Source: Candidatus Uhrbacteria bacterium (GTDB lineage: Bacteria > Patescibacteriota > Patescibacteriia > 2-12-FULL-60-25). Taken from it: a stretch of DNA of 64,000 nt. Positions within the stretch are counted from its first letter, which is position 1. Each line of letters starts with the position of its first letter. The position numbers and the translations under genes are program-made. The notes below the pieces were generated by a model. That model was given only the letters and a program-made list of their open reading frames with translations. It was not told the origin of the DNA and did no database searches. Positions 25,142-33,990 of the stretch are shown here, piece after piece. The DNA lies in NCBI GenBank assembly GCA_021413945.1, contig JAIOPK010000015.1, positions 1 through 64,000 on the forward strand, written 5' to 3'.

Positions 25142-25999
25142 TCAATACATGACAAGGTCGGCGACTTTGGCGGCGATGAGAATCGTCGGACGTGCCGCGC
25201 GAATCACCCACACGCGCCAACCCGGATGCCATTTCTCGAAGTACGACAGCATGGATCGCATGAAGTGCGTCTGCTTCCAGAACAAATGTCTTTGCTTGAA
25301 GCTCTCCCCGACCAAGTCGTGCGCGACGATCGTTGGCACGTACATCACTTTCATTTTGTGGAAATGCGCGCGCTTGCAGTAGTCGACTTCCTCGAACCAG
25401 ATGTAATAGCGCTCGTCGAGTTTTCCGATCGTGTCGAGGGCGGTGCGGTTGATTGCGAAGTAGGAGCCGCGCACGGTGTCGACGGCTTGCTCATGCTCCG
25501 GATTCAAATCGCGGGCGTGGTACCTGTCGAGCAAGCGCGGAAAAAGTTTGCCGAGTTTAAATATGATGACGAGCTGATCGCCGATCGTTGGGAAGCGTCG
25601 GAAGTGATGGATCGGTTTTCCGTGCTTGTTGAGGAGCTTGCCAGACACGACCGCGACATCCGGATGCGCGTCGAGGTACGCAATGGTTTTAGCGAGCGCA
25701 TCGGCCTCGACGAGCATGTCGGGATTCAACAGAAGAATGTGACGAGAATTCGAAGCGTCGATTCCTTGATTGCAGGCCTTTGAAAATCCGTGATTTTCCG
25801 TATTGGCGATGACGGTCACGTCGGGATAGGCGGCGCGAACAGCATCGACGGTGCCGTCTTTGGAGTGATTATCGACCACGATGATTTCAAAATCGACGCC
25901 TTGGCTCTTGCGAAGGGAATCGATGTTCTTAAGCAGGACATCGCGGACATTCCAGCCGACGATAATGACCGCGAGGTCTTTTTGGCTTATTTGGGCCAT
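25142..25999 (-). CDS. Family 2 glycosyltransferase
   Basis: A 285-residue GT2 enzyme and first gene of the three-gene operon. It has the N-terminal strand LAVIIVGWNVRDVLLKNI, the nucleotide-binding FEIIVVDNHSKDGTVDAV, LLLNPDMLVEADAL, and the acceptor motif YYIWFEEVDYCKRAHF. The end is a hydrophobic amphipathic helix. It is divergent from rfbB, with about 60 bases between the two starts, so both directions may be controlled from one short region. Confidence 0.9.
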   Translation of the reverse strand: MAQISQKDLAVIIVGWNVRDVLLKNIDSLRKSQGVDFEIIVVDNHSKDGTVDAVRAAYPDVTVIANTENHGFSKACNQGIDASNSRHILLLNPDMLVEADALAKTIAYLDAHPDVAVVSGKLLNKHGKPIHHFRRFPTIGDQLVIIFKLGKLFPRLLDRYHARDLNPEHEQAVDTVRGSYFAINRTALDTIGKLDERYYIWFEEVDYCKRAHFHKMKVMYVPTIVAHDLVGESFKQRHLFWKQTHFMRSMLSYFEKWHPGWRVWVIRAARPTILIAAKVADLVMY

Positions 26000-26059
26000 A
26001 AATCGCCAGTAACCGTATCATGCTTGGACAAGTCGTCAATCTTGATGAAAAATGCGGTT

Positions 26060-27031
26060 ATGCACCTACTTGTAACCGGAGGCGCCGGATTTATCGGATC
26101 GAACTTTATTCGGTACTGGCTTGCCAATCACCCGGACGACCATGTCACGAACTTGGATGCTCTTACCTATGCCGGCAATCCTCGCAACCTCGACGGAATC
26201 GATGGAGCTCGGCATACGTTCATTCACGGCGATATTCGAGACGTCTCGACGGTCGAGAAAGCGATGAACGAGATCGACATGGTCGTACACTTTGCGGCCG
26301 AGTCGCATGTCGACAGATCGATCGACGGGGCACGCATCTTTTTGGAGACGAATGTTCTTGGGACACACACACTGCTCGAAGAAGTGCGACGTCGCGGCGA
26401 ACAGATCAAACGCTTCCACCATATTTCTACGGATGAAGTTTTTGGATCGCTCAATATCAACTCGACGGAGAAGTTCAACGAGAATACTCCGTATGATCCG
26501 CGATCACCGTATAGCGCGTCGAAAGCGGCGAGCGATCATATCGTGCGCTCGTATTTCCATACGCATGGGACGCCTGTGACAATTTCGAACTGCTCGAACA
26601 ACTATGGCCCGAATCATTTTCCGGAAAAACTCATTCCGCTCATGATTGTGAACGCCATGCGCGACCTTCCCCTCCCCGTCTATGGCGACGGCATGAACAT
26701 TCGCGATTGGATTCACGTCGAGGATCACTGCGCGGGAATCGAGGCGGTGTTATCGAAAGGAAAAATTGGTGAGACGTATTGCCTCGGTGGAAATGCGGAG
26801 AGACATAATATCGATGTTGTGAAACAGATTCTCGAATTGACGGGGAAACCGGAGACGCTGATCAAATATGTCGAGGATCGCAAGGGACACGATCGACGCT
26901 ATGCGATTGATTCGTCTAAGGCGAAGAAGGAATTGGGTTGGGAGCCGAAGAAGACGTTCGAGCAGGGATTGAAGGAGACGGTGGAGTGGTACAAACAAAA
27001 CGAGAGCTGGTGGAAACCGCTCGTAAAATAA
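26060..27031 (+). CDS. rfbB: dTDP-glucose 4,6-dehydratase
   Basis: A 323-residue extended short-chain dehydrogenase that makes dTDP-4-keto-6-deoxyglucose. The Rossmann motif TGGAGFIGSNF follows the start; the active-site region has HISTDEVFGSL (Thr, Asp, Glu) and SPYSASKAASDHIV (Tyr and Lys), then SNNYGPNHFPEKLIP. The start at 26060 gives the canonical N-terminus; an in-frame ATG at 26045 is possible. It supplies the substrate for the RmlD-like half of the enzyme at 27813. Confidence 0.93.
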   Translation: MHLLVTGGAGFIGSNFIRYWLANHPDDHVTNLDALTYAGNPRNLDGIDGARHTFIHGDIRDVSTVEKAMNEIDMVVHFAAESHVDRSIDGARIFLETNVLGTHTLLEEVRRRGEQIKRFHHISTDEVFGSLNINSTEKFNENTPYDPRSPYSASKAASDHIVRSYFHTHGTPVTISNCSNNYGPNHFPEKLIPLMIVNAMRDLPLPVYGDGMNIRDWIHVEDHCAGIEAVLSKGKIGETYCLGGNAERHNIDVVKQILELTGKPETLIKYVEDRKGHDRRYAIDSSKAKKELGWEPKKTFEQGLKETVEWYKQNESWWKPLVK

Positions 27032-27040
27032 TATGCGAAA

Positions 27041-27068
27041 CGCCCGCAAGGAGTAATCCATGCGGGCG
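27041..27068. terminator. Bidirectional hairpin between rfbB and 27092 gene
   Basis: CGCCCGCA and TGCGGGCG form an 8-bp stem with a 12-base loop between the stops of the convergent genes rfbB and 27092-27691. Confidence 0.65.
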
Positions 27069-27091
27069 CTGCAGTCTACCGGTCTAGCAGG

Positions 27092-27691
27092 TCAGAAGGT
27101 GATGAGCTTGCGAAATGCCACGTAGCTCCAGTGGCCATACTTTCGACGATCTGCTTGACTCATCAACTTCATCTCGAGGTGATTCTCGTCCTTAGAGACA
27201 AGGCACGGATAGCATCTTGCGCCGTGGTTTCGCGGGAAGGATCGATCTACCTCAGAGATGGAAGTGACTTTATCGAAACAAGATCTCTTTAGCGCCAATG
27301 CAACCAATAGCGCGGGGTTGCCATGAAAACCCTTCTCAGCGAAGTGAGCTCGCACGGCGGTATCGGAGACCAGTCGCTCCGGATCCCACCATTCGACTGC
27401 ATACATCCCTTGAGACTCATCCCGCTTGAAGTCCCAGTTATTGAGATCCGGGTCGACGGAGGCGAGCCGAAGCTTCTTTTTTGCGTGACTGATGAGCTCT
27501 GACGAGCTGAGATCAGGGACTCGGACGAGCCCACGACGCCAGCCGTCGAAACGACACCTGTCTACCTCACGGTAGAATCCGACAAGACTCCTTGCGTTGT
27601 CTCCAAGCGTCGCCCAGTAGAGAAAGTCCTCTCCGGCTCCGCTCTCATTCAGCGCGTTGAAGAAACGAGCGAGTAGTGCCATGTTGCTCAT
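27092..27691 (-). CDS. Hypothetical protein, 199 aa
   Basis: A soluble protein with no family I recognise. It begins MSNMALLARFFNALNESG, is rich in Trp, Arg and Phe (FYREVDRCRFDGWRRGL, AVEWWDPERLVSDTAV), and holds two cysteines in GARCYPCLVSKDENHLEMKL that might bind a metal. It is a one-gene unit with a TTGACA promoter, a weak Shine-Dalgarno (AAAGGA) and a hairpin terminator, placed between the two dTDP-sugar genes in the opposite direction, which marks it as an insertion. Confidence 0.6.
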   Translation of the reverse strand: MSNMALLARFFNALNESGAGEDFLYWATLGDNARSLVGFYREVDRCRFDGWRRGLVRVPDLSSSELISHAKKKLRLASVDPDLNNWDFKRDESQGMYAVEWWDPERLVSDTAVRAHFAEKGFHGNPALLVALALKRSCFDKVTSISEVDRSFPRNHGARCYPCLVSKDENHLEMKLMSQADRRKYGHWSYVAFRKLITF

Positions 27692-27724
27692 TCGACCATA
27701 TCCTTTGCAACTAGTAGCGAGCTA

Positions 27725-27762
27725 AACATGTCAGAAAATTACCCTTTTGTCAACCGTTGACA
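27725..27762. promoter_or_regulatory. Back-to-back TTGACA -35 boxes
   Basis: TGTCAA-CCG-TTGACA at 27748-27762 presents two perfect -35 boxes facing outward with three bases between. The leftward one serves the 27691 gene (-10 CATGTT at 27725-27730). The rightward one could serve the fusion gene at 27813, but no good -10 is seen at 17 bases. Confidence 0.5.
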
Positions 27763-27812
27763 TAAGCCTCGAAATGTAGGCGTTTTTGGTGTAAGACAAG
27801 GGCTGAAATCGT

Positions 27813-29438
27813 ATGAAAATCCTCGTATTTGGATCCAAAGGCTTTATTGCCGGGAAGATGCTAGAAACCTGGGCGGATGCCGTCGGGACGGATGCGCGCA
27901 TCGACGACAAGGAGGCTGTCCTTAAAGCCCTCGACGAGCATAAGCCCGATGCCGTTGTGAATGCTGCCGGTAAGACCGGGAAGCCGAATGTGGATTGGTG
28001 CGAGACACATCAGGCAGAGACGTTCCGCGGAAATACCATCGGCGCCCTTGTGTTGGCCGAGGCGTGTCAGGAGCGCGGGATTTACATGCTGCATTTGGCG
28101 ACAGGGTGCATTTTTTACGGACCTTCTCCGGATCCACGCGGCTGGACGGAGGACGATCACGCAAACCCATCAGCTGTTTACACACGTTCCAAATACGCGG
28201 CGGATCTTGCGCTTACGACATATCCGAATGTCGCGATCGCCCGCTTGCGCATGCCGATCGATGATGTGCCGAGCCCGCGCAACCTCATCGACAAACTCGT
28301 GAAGTACAAACAGATCATCGACGTCGCCAATAGCGCGACCGTGATCAGCGACTTGGTCGATGCCTGCTACAAAATCATTCAGAAACGTGGCACCGGAGTT
28401 TTCCATACCGTGAATCCGGGCATCATGCGCCATCGCGATTTGCTGAACTTGTATCGCGAGCTGGTCGATCCGACACATACGACGGAATGGATTCGTGAAG
28501 AAGATCTCGTCGCAAAAGGACTTGCAACGAAGAAGCGCTCGAACAACATCATGCAAAGCGATCGCTTGAAAGCGCTTGGAATTGAAATGCGTCCGATCGA
28601 CGTCGCGCTCCGCGATACAATGATGAAGTATGCAGCCGCCAAACGTGCGAGCGAACGACCTGTCGTACCGAGCTTTCTTGCTAACCCCCAGCAGAATGCA
28701 GAACGCGTGAGTGCGCCGTCGACCGGCAAGCGAATGAAGGGTGTGATCCTCGCCGGCGGAAAAGGTACGCGTCTTGCACCGCTCACAAATATCACCAACA
28801 AGCACCTGTTGCCGATTGGAGACAAGCAGATGGTGCTCTATCCCCTGCAGACATTGCTTGATGCGGGCATCAGGGAAATCATGATCGTTACGGGACCAGA
28901 TCATGCGGGGCATTTCATGAACCTACTCGGAAGCGGCTATAAGCTCGGGTGCCGACTCACGTATCGCGTTCAGGACGAGGCCGGCGGGATTCCGCATGCG
29001 CTCGCTTTGGCTGAAGATTTTGTTGGAGATGACCATGTCACCGTCATCTTAGGCGATAACTTGTTCGAGGATAACTTCAGCGCACCGATCAGCACATTCC
29101 AAAGTGGCGCAATGACGTTTTACAAGCCGGTTCCGGACGCGCATCGCTTTGGCGTCGTCGAGGTCGACTCGTTTGGACATGTCCTGTCGATCGAGGAAAA
29201 ACCGCAGAATCCCAAAACAAACTTTGCACAGGCCGGTCTCTACATTTATGACAGCGGCGTGTTCGACATTATTCGCAATCTCCGACCGTCGGGACGCGGA
29301 GAGCTTGAAATTGTTGATGTGAACAACGCGTATCTACAAAAGCGACAGTTGGCGGCAAAACCGATACGCGGGTTTTGGACGGATGCGGGGACGTTTGAGA
29401 GTCTGCAGAGGGCGAATGAGTATTTTAGTAAAAAGTAA
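27813..29438 (+). CDS. RmlD/epimerase-reductase-like fused to RmlA
   Basis: A 541-residue fusion. Residues 1-280 form a RmlD-type Rossmann enzyme: GSKGFIAG, VVNAAGKTGKPNVDWCE, LHLATGCIFYG and the YTRSKYAAD active-site Tyr-Lys pair. This half resembles the nucleotide-rhamnose synthase/epimerase-reductase type (ATGCIF) more than classical RmlD. After a linker, residues 308-541 are glucose-1-phosphate thymidylyltransferase: MKGVILAGGKGTRLAPLTN, then GDNLFEDNF and EKPQNPKTNFAQAGLYIYD. With rfbB this could cover all of dTDP-rhamnose synthesis. No separate rmlC appears in the window. It is clearly one unbroken frame. Confidence 0.85.
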   Translation: MKILVFGSKGFIAGKMLETWADAVGTDARIDDKEAVLKALDEHKPDAVVNAAGKTGKPNVDWCETHQAETFRGNTIGALVLAEACQERGIYMLHLATGCIFYGPSPDPRGWTEDDHANPSAVYTRSKYAADLALTTYPNVAIARLRMPIDDVPSPRNLIDKLVKYKQIIDVANSATVISDLVDACYKIIQKRGTGVFHTVNPGIMRHRDLLNLYRELVDPTHTTEWIREEDLVAKGLATKKRSNNIMQSDRLKALGIEMRPIDVALRDTMMKYAAAKRASERPVVPSFLANPQQNAERVSAPSTGKRMKGVILAGGKGTRLAPLTNITNKHLLPIGDKQMVLYPLQTLLDAGIREIMIVTGPDHAGHFMNLLGSGYKLGCRLTYRVQDEAGGIPHALALAEDFVGDDHVTVILGDNLFEDNFSAPISTFQSGAMTFYKPVPDAHRFGVVEVDSFGHVLSIEEKPQNPKTNFAQAGLYIYDSGVFDIIRNLRPSGRGELEIVDVNNAYLQKRQLAAKPIRGFWTDAGTFESLQRANEYFSKK

Positions 29439-29443
29439 CATTT

Positions 29444-29530
29444 GTCATTGCGAGGAACGAACGTGACGAAGCAATCTTGATCCCGCATCATCGCTCAAGA
29501 TTGCTTCGTCGTCGGACTCCTCGCAATGAC
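29444..29530. repeat. Palindromic repeat element, intergenic copy
   Basis: An 87-base inverted-repeat element that begins GTCATTGCGAGGA and ends with the complement, TCCTCGCAATGAC, with inner arms GAAGCAATCTTGA and TCAAGATTGCTTC. It fills the whole gap between the fusion gene and the flavoprotein gene and stops one base before the TATAAT box of the latter. A sister copy lies inside dnaX at 43454-43531. Similar GTCATTGCGAGG elements are known from many bacterial genomes. Confidence 0.85.
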
Positions 29531-29531
29531 G

Positions 29532-29537
29532 TATAAT
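29532..29537 (+). promoter_or_regulatory. TATAAT box, leaderless start
   Basis: A perfect TATAAT with 7 bases between it and the ATG at 29545; the -35 position falls in the palindromic element and shows no match. Confidence 0.6.
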
Positions 29538-29544
29538 GCTATCT

Positions 29545-30678
29545 ATGTCCAAACGCATCGTCATCATCGGAGCCGGATTTGCCGGACTTCTTACGGCTCG
29601 GAACTTGGCGCGACGTTGTCATGCCGACGAGCAGATCTTTCTCGTCGATCCGCGGCCTCGTTTTGTCTTTACGCCGTGGCTCGTCGACGTGCTTGCGGGC
29701 GATATGAAGATGGATGAGATTACGCACCCGATCGACGAGATTGCCGGACGTAGCGGTTTTTCTTTCATTCAAGGCAAGGCGTCGGAAGTTGTGCGCGAGG
29801 AACGCCGCGTGATCGTTGAAACGGCGGATGACATAAAGTCCGTCGGCTATGACGTGCTCCTGCTTTGCCAAGGCGCGCATACCGCGTTTTATGGAATCCC
29901 CGGAACGCAGGAGTGCTGCCTACCGCTCAAAGTCGAGGAAGATGTCAGACGCATCCATGGAGCTGTTAAGGCTTTGCTCGAACAGGGAGGGGGTACGGCA
30001 GCGGTGATCGGAGGTGGGCCGACGGGTATTGAGGCGGTCTTTTCCTTGAAACGTTATGCCGAGAAGCAGGTACGCGAGAATCCTAAACTCGGAAGCGTGT
30101 CTCTTTCACTCACGCTTGTTCAAGCGGCACCGCAAATCTTGCCGGGCTTTTCTACAACCCTCGTCGATCACGTTGCCGCAGAACTTAAACGTCAGGGAAT
30201 CGTCGTTAGCGTCGGCGACCCGGTTGCGCGCGTCGAGGACCATACGATTGTCACGAATTCCGGCAAACGCATTCAAAGCGACATGACCGTCTGGGCCGCG
30301 GGTATTGAGGCGAATACGGTTCCTATCGCACCGGAGCCGGAAACCAATCACGGATATCTTATCGTCGATAATTACATGCATCTTGGTCCGGATATTTTTG
30401 TCGCCGGCGACGTCGCCTCGTTCCGACTCCATAACGCCGTCGTGCCTAAAACGGCACAGGCCGCCATGCAGATGGCCGGCGTTCTCACAAAGAACGTGCT
30501 CGCCGCTTTATACGGGAAGGATCTCAAACCGTTCAATATCGAGAACAAGGGCTTCATCATCACGCTCGGTACGACTGCCGTGGCAAGCCTGTTTCATCGA
30601 CTTACCATCAAGTCGTCATTGTTCATGTTCCTTCGCAAAGTGTTTTATCGGGCGAGGTTCAAGGAGATCGTTGGGTAA
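29545..30678 (+). CDS. FAD-dependent pyridine nucleotide oxidoreductase, NDH-2-like
   Basis: A 377-residue flavoprotein of the type II NADH dehydrogenase group. The FAD-binding GxGxxG is IIGAGFAG at the start, the NAD-binding motif is VIGGGPTGIEAV near 155, and the second FAD motif is DIFVAGDVAS near 287. The C-terminus has a hydrophobic-basic stretch (SSLFMFLRKVFYRARFK) fit for membrane attachment. It could pass electrons from NADH to quinone or another acceptor, but no other respiratory genes are in the window. The start at 29545 fits a leaderless message; an in-frame ATG at 29536 overlaps the -10. Confidence 0.85.
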   Translation: MSKRIVIIGAGFAGLLTARNLARRCHADEQIFLVDPRPRFVFTPWLVDVLAGDMKMDEITHPIDEIAGRSGFSFIQGKASEVVREERRVIVETADDIKSVGYDVLLLCQGAHTAFYGIPGTQECCLPLKVEEDVRRIHGAVKALLEQGGGTAAVIGGGPTGIEAVFSLKRYAEKQVRENPKLGSVSLSLTLVQAAPQILPGFSTTLVDHVAAELKRQGIVVSVGDPVARVEDHTIVTNSGKRIQSDMTVWAAGIEANTVPIAPEPETNHGYLIVDNYMHLGPDIFVAGDVASFRLHNAVVPKTAQAAMQMAGVLTKNVLAALYGKDLKPFNIENKGFIITLGTTAVASLFHRLTIKSSLFMFLRKVFYRARFKEIVG

Positions 30679-30686
30679 GGAAACGG

Positions 30687-30715
30687 TTGACGACTCGCGG
30701 GATTTCTCGTACTAT
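30687..30715 (+). promoter_or_regulatory. Promoter of tRNA-Gln
   Basis: -35 TTGACG (30687-30692), 17-base spacer, -10 TACTAT (30710-30715), about 20 bases before the mature tRNA. Confidence 0.75.
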
Positions 30716-30734
30716 CTCGACACAAATCGATCAT

Positions 30735-30808
30735 TCCGAGATCGTCTAACGGTAGGACTACTGCCTCTGGAGCAGTGTATCTAGGTTCGAATCCTGGTCT
30801 CGGAGCCA
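30735..30808 (+). tRNA. tRNA-Gln (anticodon CTG)
   Basis: A complete cloverleaf. The acceptor stem TCCGAGA pairs with TCTCGGA, the anticodon stem ACTGC pairs with GCAGT around the loop CTCTGGA (anticodon CTG, reading CAG), and the T arm carries GGTTCGAATCC. The 3' CCA is encoded. It has its own promoter and terminator. Confidence 0.93.
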
Positions 30809-30811
30809 ACA

Positions 30812-30837
30812 AAAACCCCGCCTGATGGCGGGGTTTT
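30812..30837 (+). terminator. Terminator after tRNA-Gln
   Basis: AAAACCCCGCC and GGCGGGGTTTT form an 11-bp stem with a 4-base loop and a T-run, 4 bases past the CCA end. It can also end the minus-strand gene at 30848. Confidence 0.9.
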
Positions 30838-30847
30838 TGATTGTTGA

Positions 30848-31321
30848 TTAGTTGTTGGGGAGCGTATTGGTCGGGATAGCGGAACCCTCTACCGGCATGA
30901 TCTTTTTCATCAATTGCTCGTTTGACGGAGCGTTGGCACCCAAGACTTTGTCGAGCTTGCCGTCGATGCGGCGCATCATCTCTTTGAGCTCGGCGATGTC
31001 GGCGCGTGAGGCGCTCTGCTTGGACAGGATCTGTGCTTGTTTGTTTTGCGAGGCTTCCGCGGATTGGAAGGCGACCGTGCCTGTGACAACGAGGGCAAGC
31101 GATGTGATCAACGCGGCGGCCCAGATATGGGTCGATCCGCGCGAGGCTGTATAGGCATGATGATCGCCGAGACTGGAAACCGGCCCGACATAGCGGACGC
31201 GGCATGAGGGGCCGGAACAGCTGTCATGACCGCAAGTGGAGCCGGGACCGCAAGGGATTGGCGATGCGCCAGCCTTGGCGGAGCGTCGGCGAGCCGGTTT
31301 CTTTGTAAGGGCGTCAGACAT
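30848..31321 (-). CDS. Single-pass membrane protein, unknown
   Basis: A 157-residue protein. The first 65 residues are basic and Cys-containing (KKPARRRSAKAG, then GPGSTCGHDSCSGPSCRVRY). One transmembrane helix (about 67-87, IWAAALITSLALVVTGTVAF) is followed by a coiled-coil-like segment (SKQSASRADIAELKEMMRRIDGK shortened here to its heptad pattern) and a short tail. The ATG at 31321 is downstream of a good promoter; earlier in-frame ATGs lie within or before the -10. No family recognised. Confidence 0.6.
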   Translation of the reverse strand: MSDALTKKPARRRSAKAGASPIPCGPGSTCGHDSCSGPSCRVRYVGPVSSLGDHHAYTASRGSTHIWAAALITSLALVVTGTVAFQSAEASQNKQAQILSKQSASRADIAELKEMMRRIDGKLDKVLGANAPSNEQLMKKIMPVEGSAIPTNTLPNN

Positions 31322-31367
31322 ACGTGCGAAAAAAGGACTTTTGATTTTGTGATTAAGCGATGAAGAC

Positions 31368-31396
31368 ATTATAGCATTTTGGGATTTGGCATGCAA
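31368..31396 (-). promoter_or_regulatory. Promoter of 31321 gene
   Basis: -35 TTGCAT (31391-31396), 17-base spacer, -10 TATAAT (31368-31373), with a leader of about 40 bases. Confidence 0.7.
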
Positions 31397-31419
31397 AAAC
31401 CCGCCTTGTGGGCGGGGTT
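31395..31419 (-). terminator. Terminator after tRNA-Val
   Basis: AACCCCGCC and GGCGGGTT pair with a 5-base loop and a T-run on the minus strand, directly behind tRNA-Val. Confidence 0.8.
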
Positions 31420-31424
31420 ATGCA

Positions 31425-31501
31425 TGGTGCGCGCACGTAGATTCGAACTACGGACCTTCACAATGTCAATGTGACGCTCTAACCAACTGAGCTATGCGCG
31501 C
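31425..31501 (-). tRNA. tRNA-Val (anticodon GAC)
   Basis: A complete cloverleaf on the minus strand. The acceptor stem GCGCGCA pairs with TGCGCGC, the anticodon stem TCACA/TGTGA surrounds the loop TTGACAT (anticodon GAC), and the T arm has GTTCGAATC. The CCA end is encoded. Confidence 0.93.
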
Positions 31502-31517
31502 AAAACAACGTGCGAAG

Positions 31518-31546
31518 ATATTAACGAAAGACCGGCCGAACGTCAA
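31518..31546 (-). promoter_or_regulatory. Promoter of tRNA-Val
   Basis: -35 TTGACG (31541-31546), 17-base spacer, -10 TAATAT (31518-31523). Confidence 0.75.
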
Positions 31547-31557
31547 CGGAACGACAA

Positions 31558-31588
31558 ACCCCCGCCCCGAAGTGATCGGAGCGGGGGT
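31558..31588 (-). terminator. Terminator after response regulator
   Basis: ACCCCCGC and GCGGGGGT form an 8-bp GC-rich stem 12 bases after the stop of the 31600 gene. Confidence 0.7.
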
Positions 31589-31599
31589 GTCAGCAGCCT

Positions 31600-32010
31600 C
31601 TACGCGAGGCTCATCATGAAGGTGTAGAGGTAGCTCTCGAAATCCTTCTTCTCGATGGGCTTCTGGTCGACGAAGGACTGCTTGGCCTCGATCTCGGCCT
31701 TGCGGGCGTCGTCGAGCGCTCCCGTAATGACGAGGCGCCACACGAGCTTGATACCGAGTTTTTTGTCGAGACGGTCGATGAGCTCGGCGCCGGTCATGTC
31801 CGGCATGTCGTAATCGGACAGGAGTCCCCACTCCGCGTCCGGGAACGCCGACCGCTTCTCCTCGGTGATCTTGAGCGCCTCGGGACCGCTGTGCGCGGTA
31901 AGCGTCTCGATCTGACGGCCGCTTTCCAGAAAGTACCTGCCCGCCATGCGCATGTAGGCCCGATTGAGAACCGGGTCATCGTCCACGATCAGAAAGAACG
32001 CTTTTCCCAT
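31600..32010 (-). CDS. Single-domain response regulator
   Basis: A 136-residue stand-alone receiver (REC) domain. The acidic pocket is VDDDP near residue 9, the phosphoacceptor Asp lies in LLSDYDMPDMTG near 66, the Thr switch is VITGA near 95 and the Lys is in QKPIEKKD near 117. No DNA-binding or enzymatic output follows, so it would act through a partner protein. No histidine kinase is in the window. It is a one-gene unit with a TTGACA promoter, Shine-Dalgarno GGAGG and a terminator. Confidence 0.88.
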   Translation of the reverse strand: MGKAFFLIVDDDPVLNRAYMRMAGRYFLESGRQIETLTAHSGPEALKITEEKRSAFPDAEWGLLSDYDMPDMTGAELIDRLDKKLGIKLVWRLVITGALDDARKAEIEAKQSFVDQKPIEKKDFESYLYTFMMSLA

Positions 32011-32040
32011 TCCGTTACCTCCGTGTTTGTGGGACGGGTT

Positions 32041-32069
32041 TGTTTACCACTATTTGAGCCTTTTGTCAA
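32041..32069 (-). promoter_or_regulatory. TTGACA promoter of response regulator
   Basis: -35 TTGACA (32064-32069), 17-base spacer, -10 TAAACA (32041-32046). Confidence 0.65.
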
Positions 32070-32090
32070 TCGTTTGAACTTCGAAGGCAA

Positions 32091-32117
32091 CGAAAAACAC
32101 GCCCTTTTGGGGCATGT
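32091..32117 (-). terminator. Terminator of the 16S transcription unit
   Basis: ACATGCCC and GGGCGTGT pair (with one G-T pair) followed by a T-run on the minus strand. It lies about 160 bases beyond the 16S 3' end and just past the processing stem, so no 23S or 5S gene can be in the same transcript. Confidence 0.7.
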
Positions 32118-32137
32118 TCTTTCTTTGCGCGCTTGGG

Positions 32138-32156
32138 CAATAGAAGAGTGATTGGA
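32138..32156 (-). other. 3' arm of the pre-16S processing stem
   Basis: These 19 bases are perfectly complementary to 33871-33889, upstream of the 16S gene. In the transcript the two arms would pair and enclose the whole 16S rRNA, the usual RNase III processing stem. The rest of 32157-32273 contains further hairpins (ACCTTCG/CGAAGGT) and no gene. Confidence 0.8.
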
Positions 32157-32273
32157 GGACCGGTCCGACCGTGAATCTACTTATTCATGACACCTTCGAG
32201 GATGTCACGAATAGTTTAGAATCGACCTTCGGTTGTTTAGTCCGACCCGAAGGTCAGGACTGAAAACTCCCTA

Positions 32274-33750
<1,477 letters not shown>

Positions 33751-33870
33751 AAAACCCACAACGTCCCTGGCGGAACGTTGGGATCATGTAACCCGTCAAA
33801 AAAAGCTTGCGCCGTTTTGACGGGCCCACCCCTCCACGCGTGAGCGCTTTGGGTGGGAAGACCAGATCTT

Positions 33871-33889
33871 TCCAATCACTCTTCTATTG
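33871..33889 (-). other. 5' arm of the pre-16S processing stem
   Basis: Perfect 19-base complement of 32138-32156. The 120 bases between it and the mature 5' end also contain an inverted repeat (AACGTTCCGCC region) but no gene. Confidence 0.8.
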
Positions 33890-33946
33890 TCAAAGCGTCG
33901 CAGGAACGTCCACAGGTTATCCTCGTGGAGTTCAAGATGTGACGGA

Positions 33947-33975
33947 AGTTTAATGAAACGCCTAAGGTCTGTCAA
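33947..33975 (-). promoter_or_regulatory. Promoter of the 16S rRNA gene
   Basis: -35 TTGACA (33970-33975), 17-base spacer, -10 TAAACT (33947-33952), giving a leader of about 190 bases. Confidence 0.75.
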
Positions 33976-33990
33976 GGACCTAGGACTTGG

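Noticed and set aside
27813-29438. Two separate genes misread as one fusion
   Set aside because: The frame is unbroken across a linker of about 30 residues, and the RmlA start lacks a Shine-Dalgarno or promoter of its own, so a fusion is the simpler reading.
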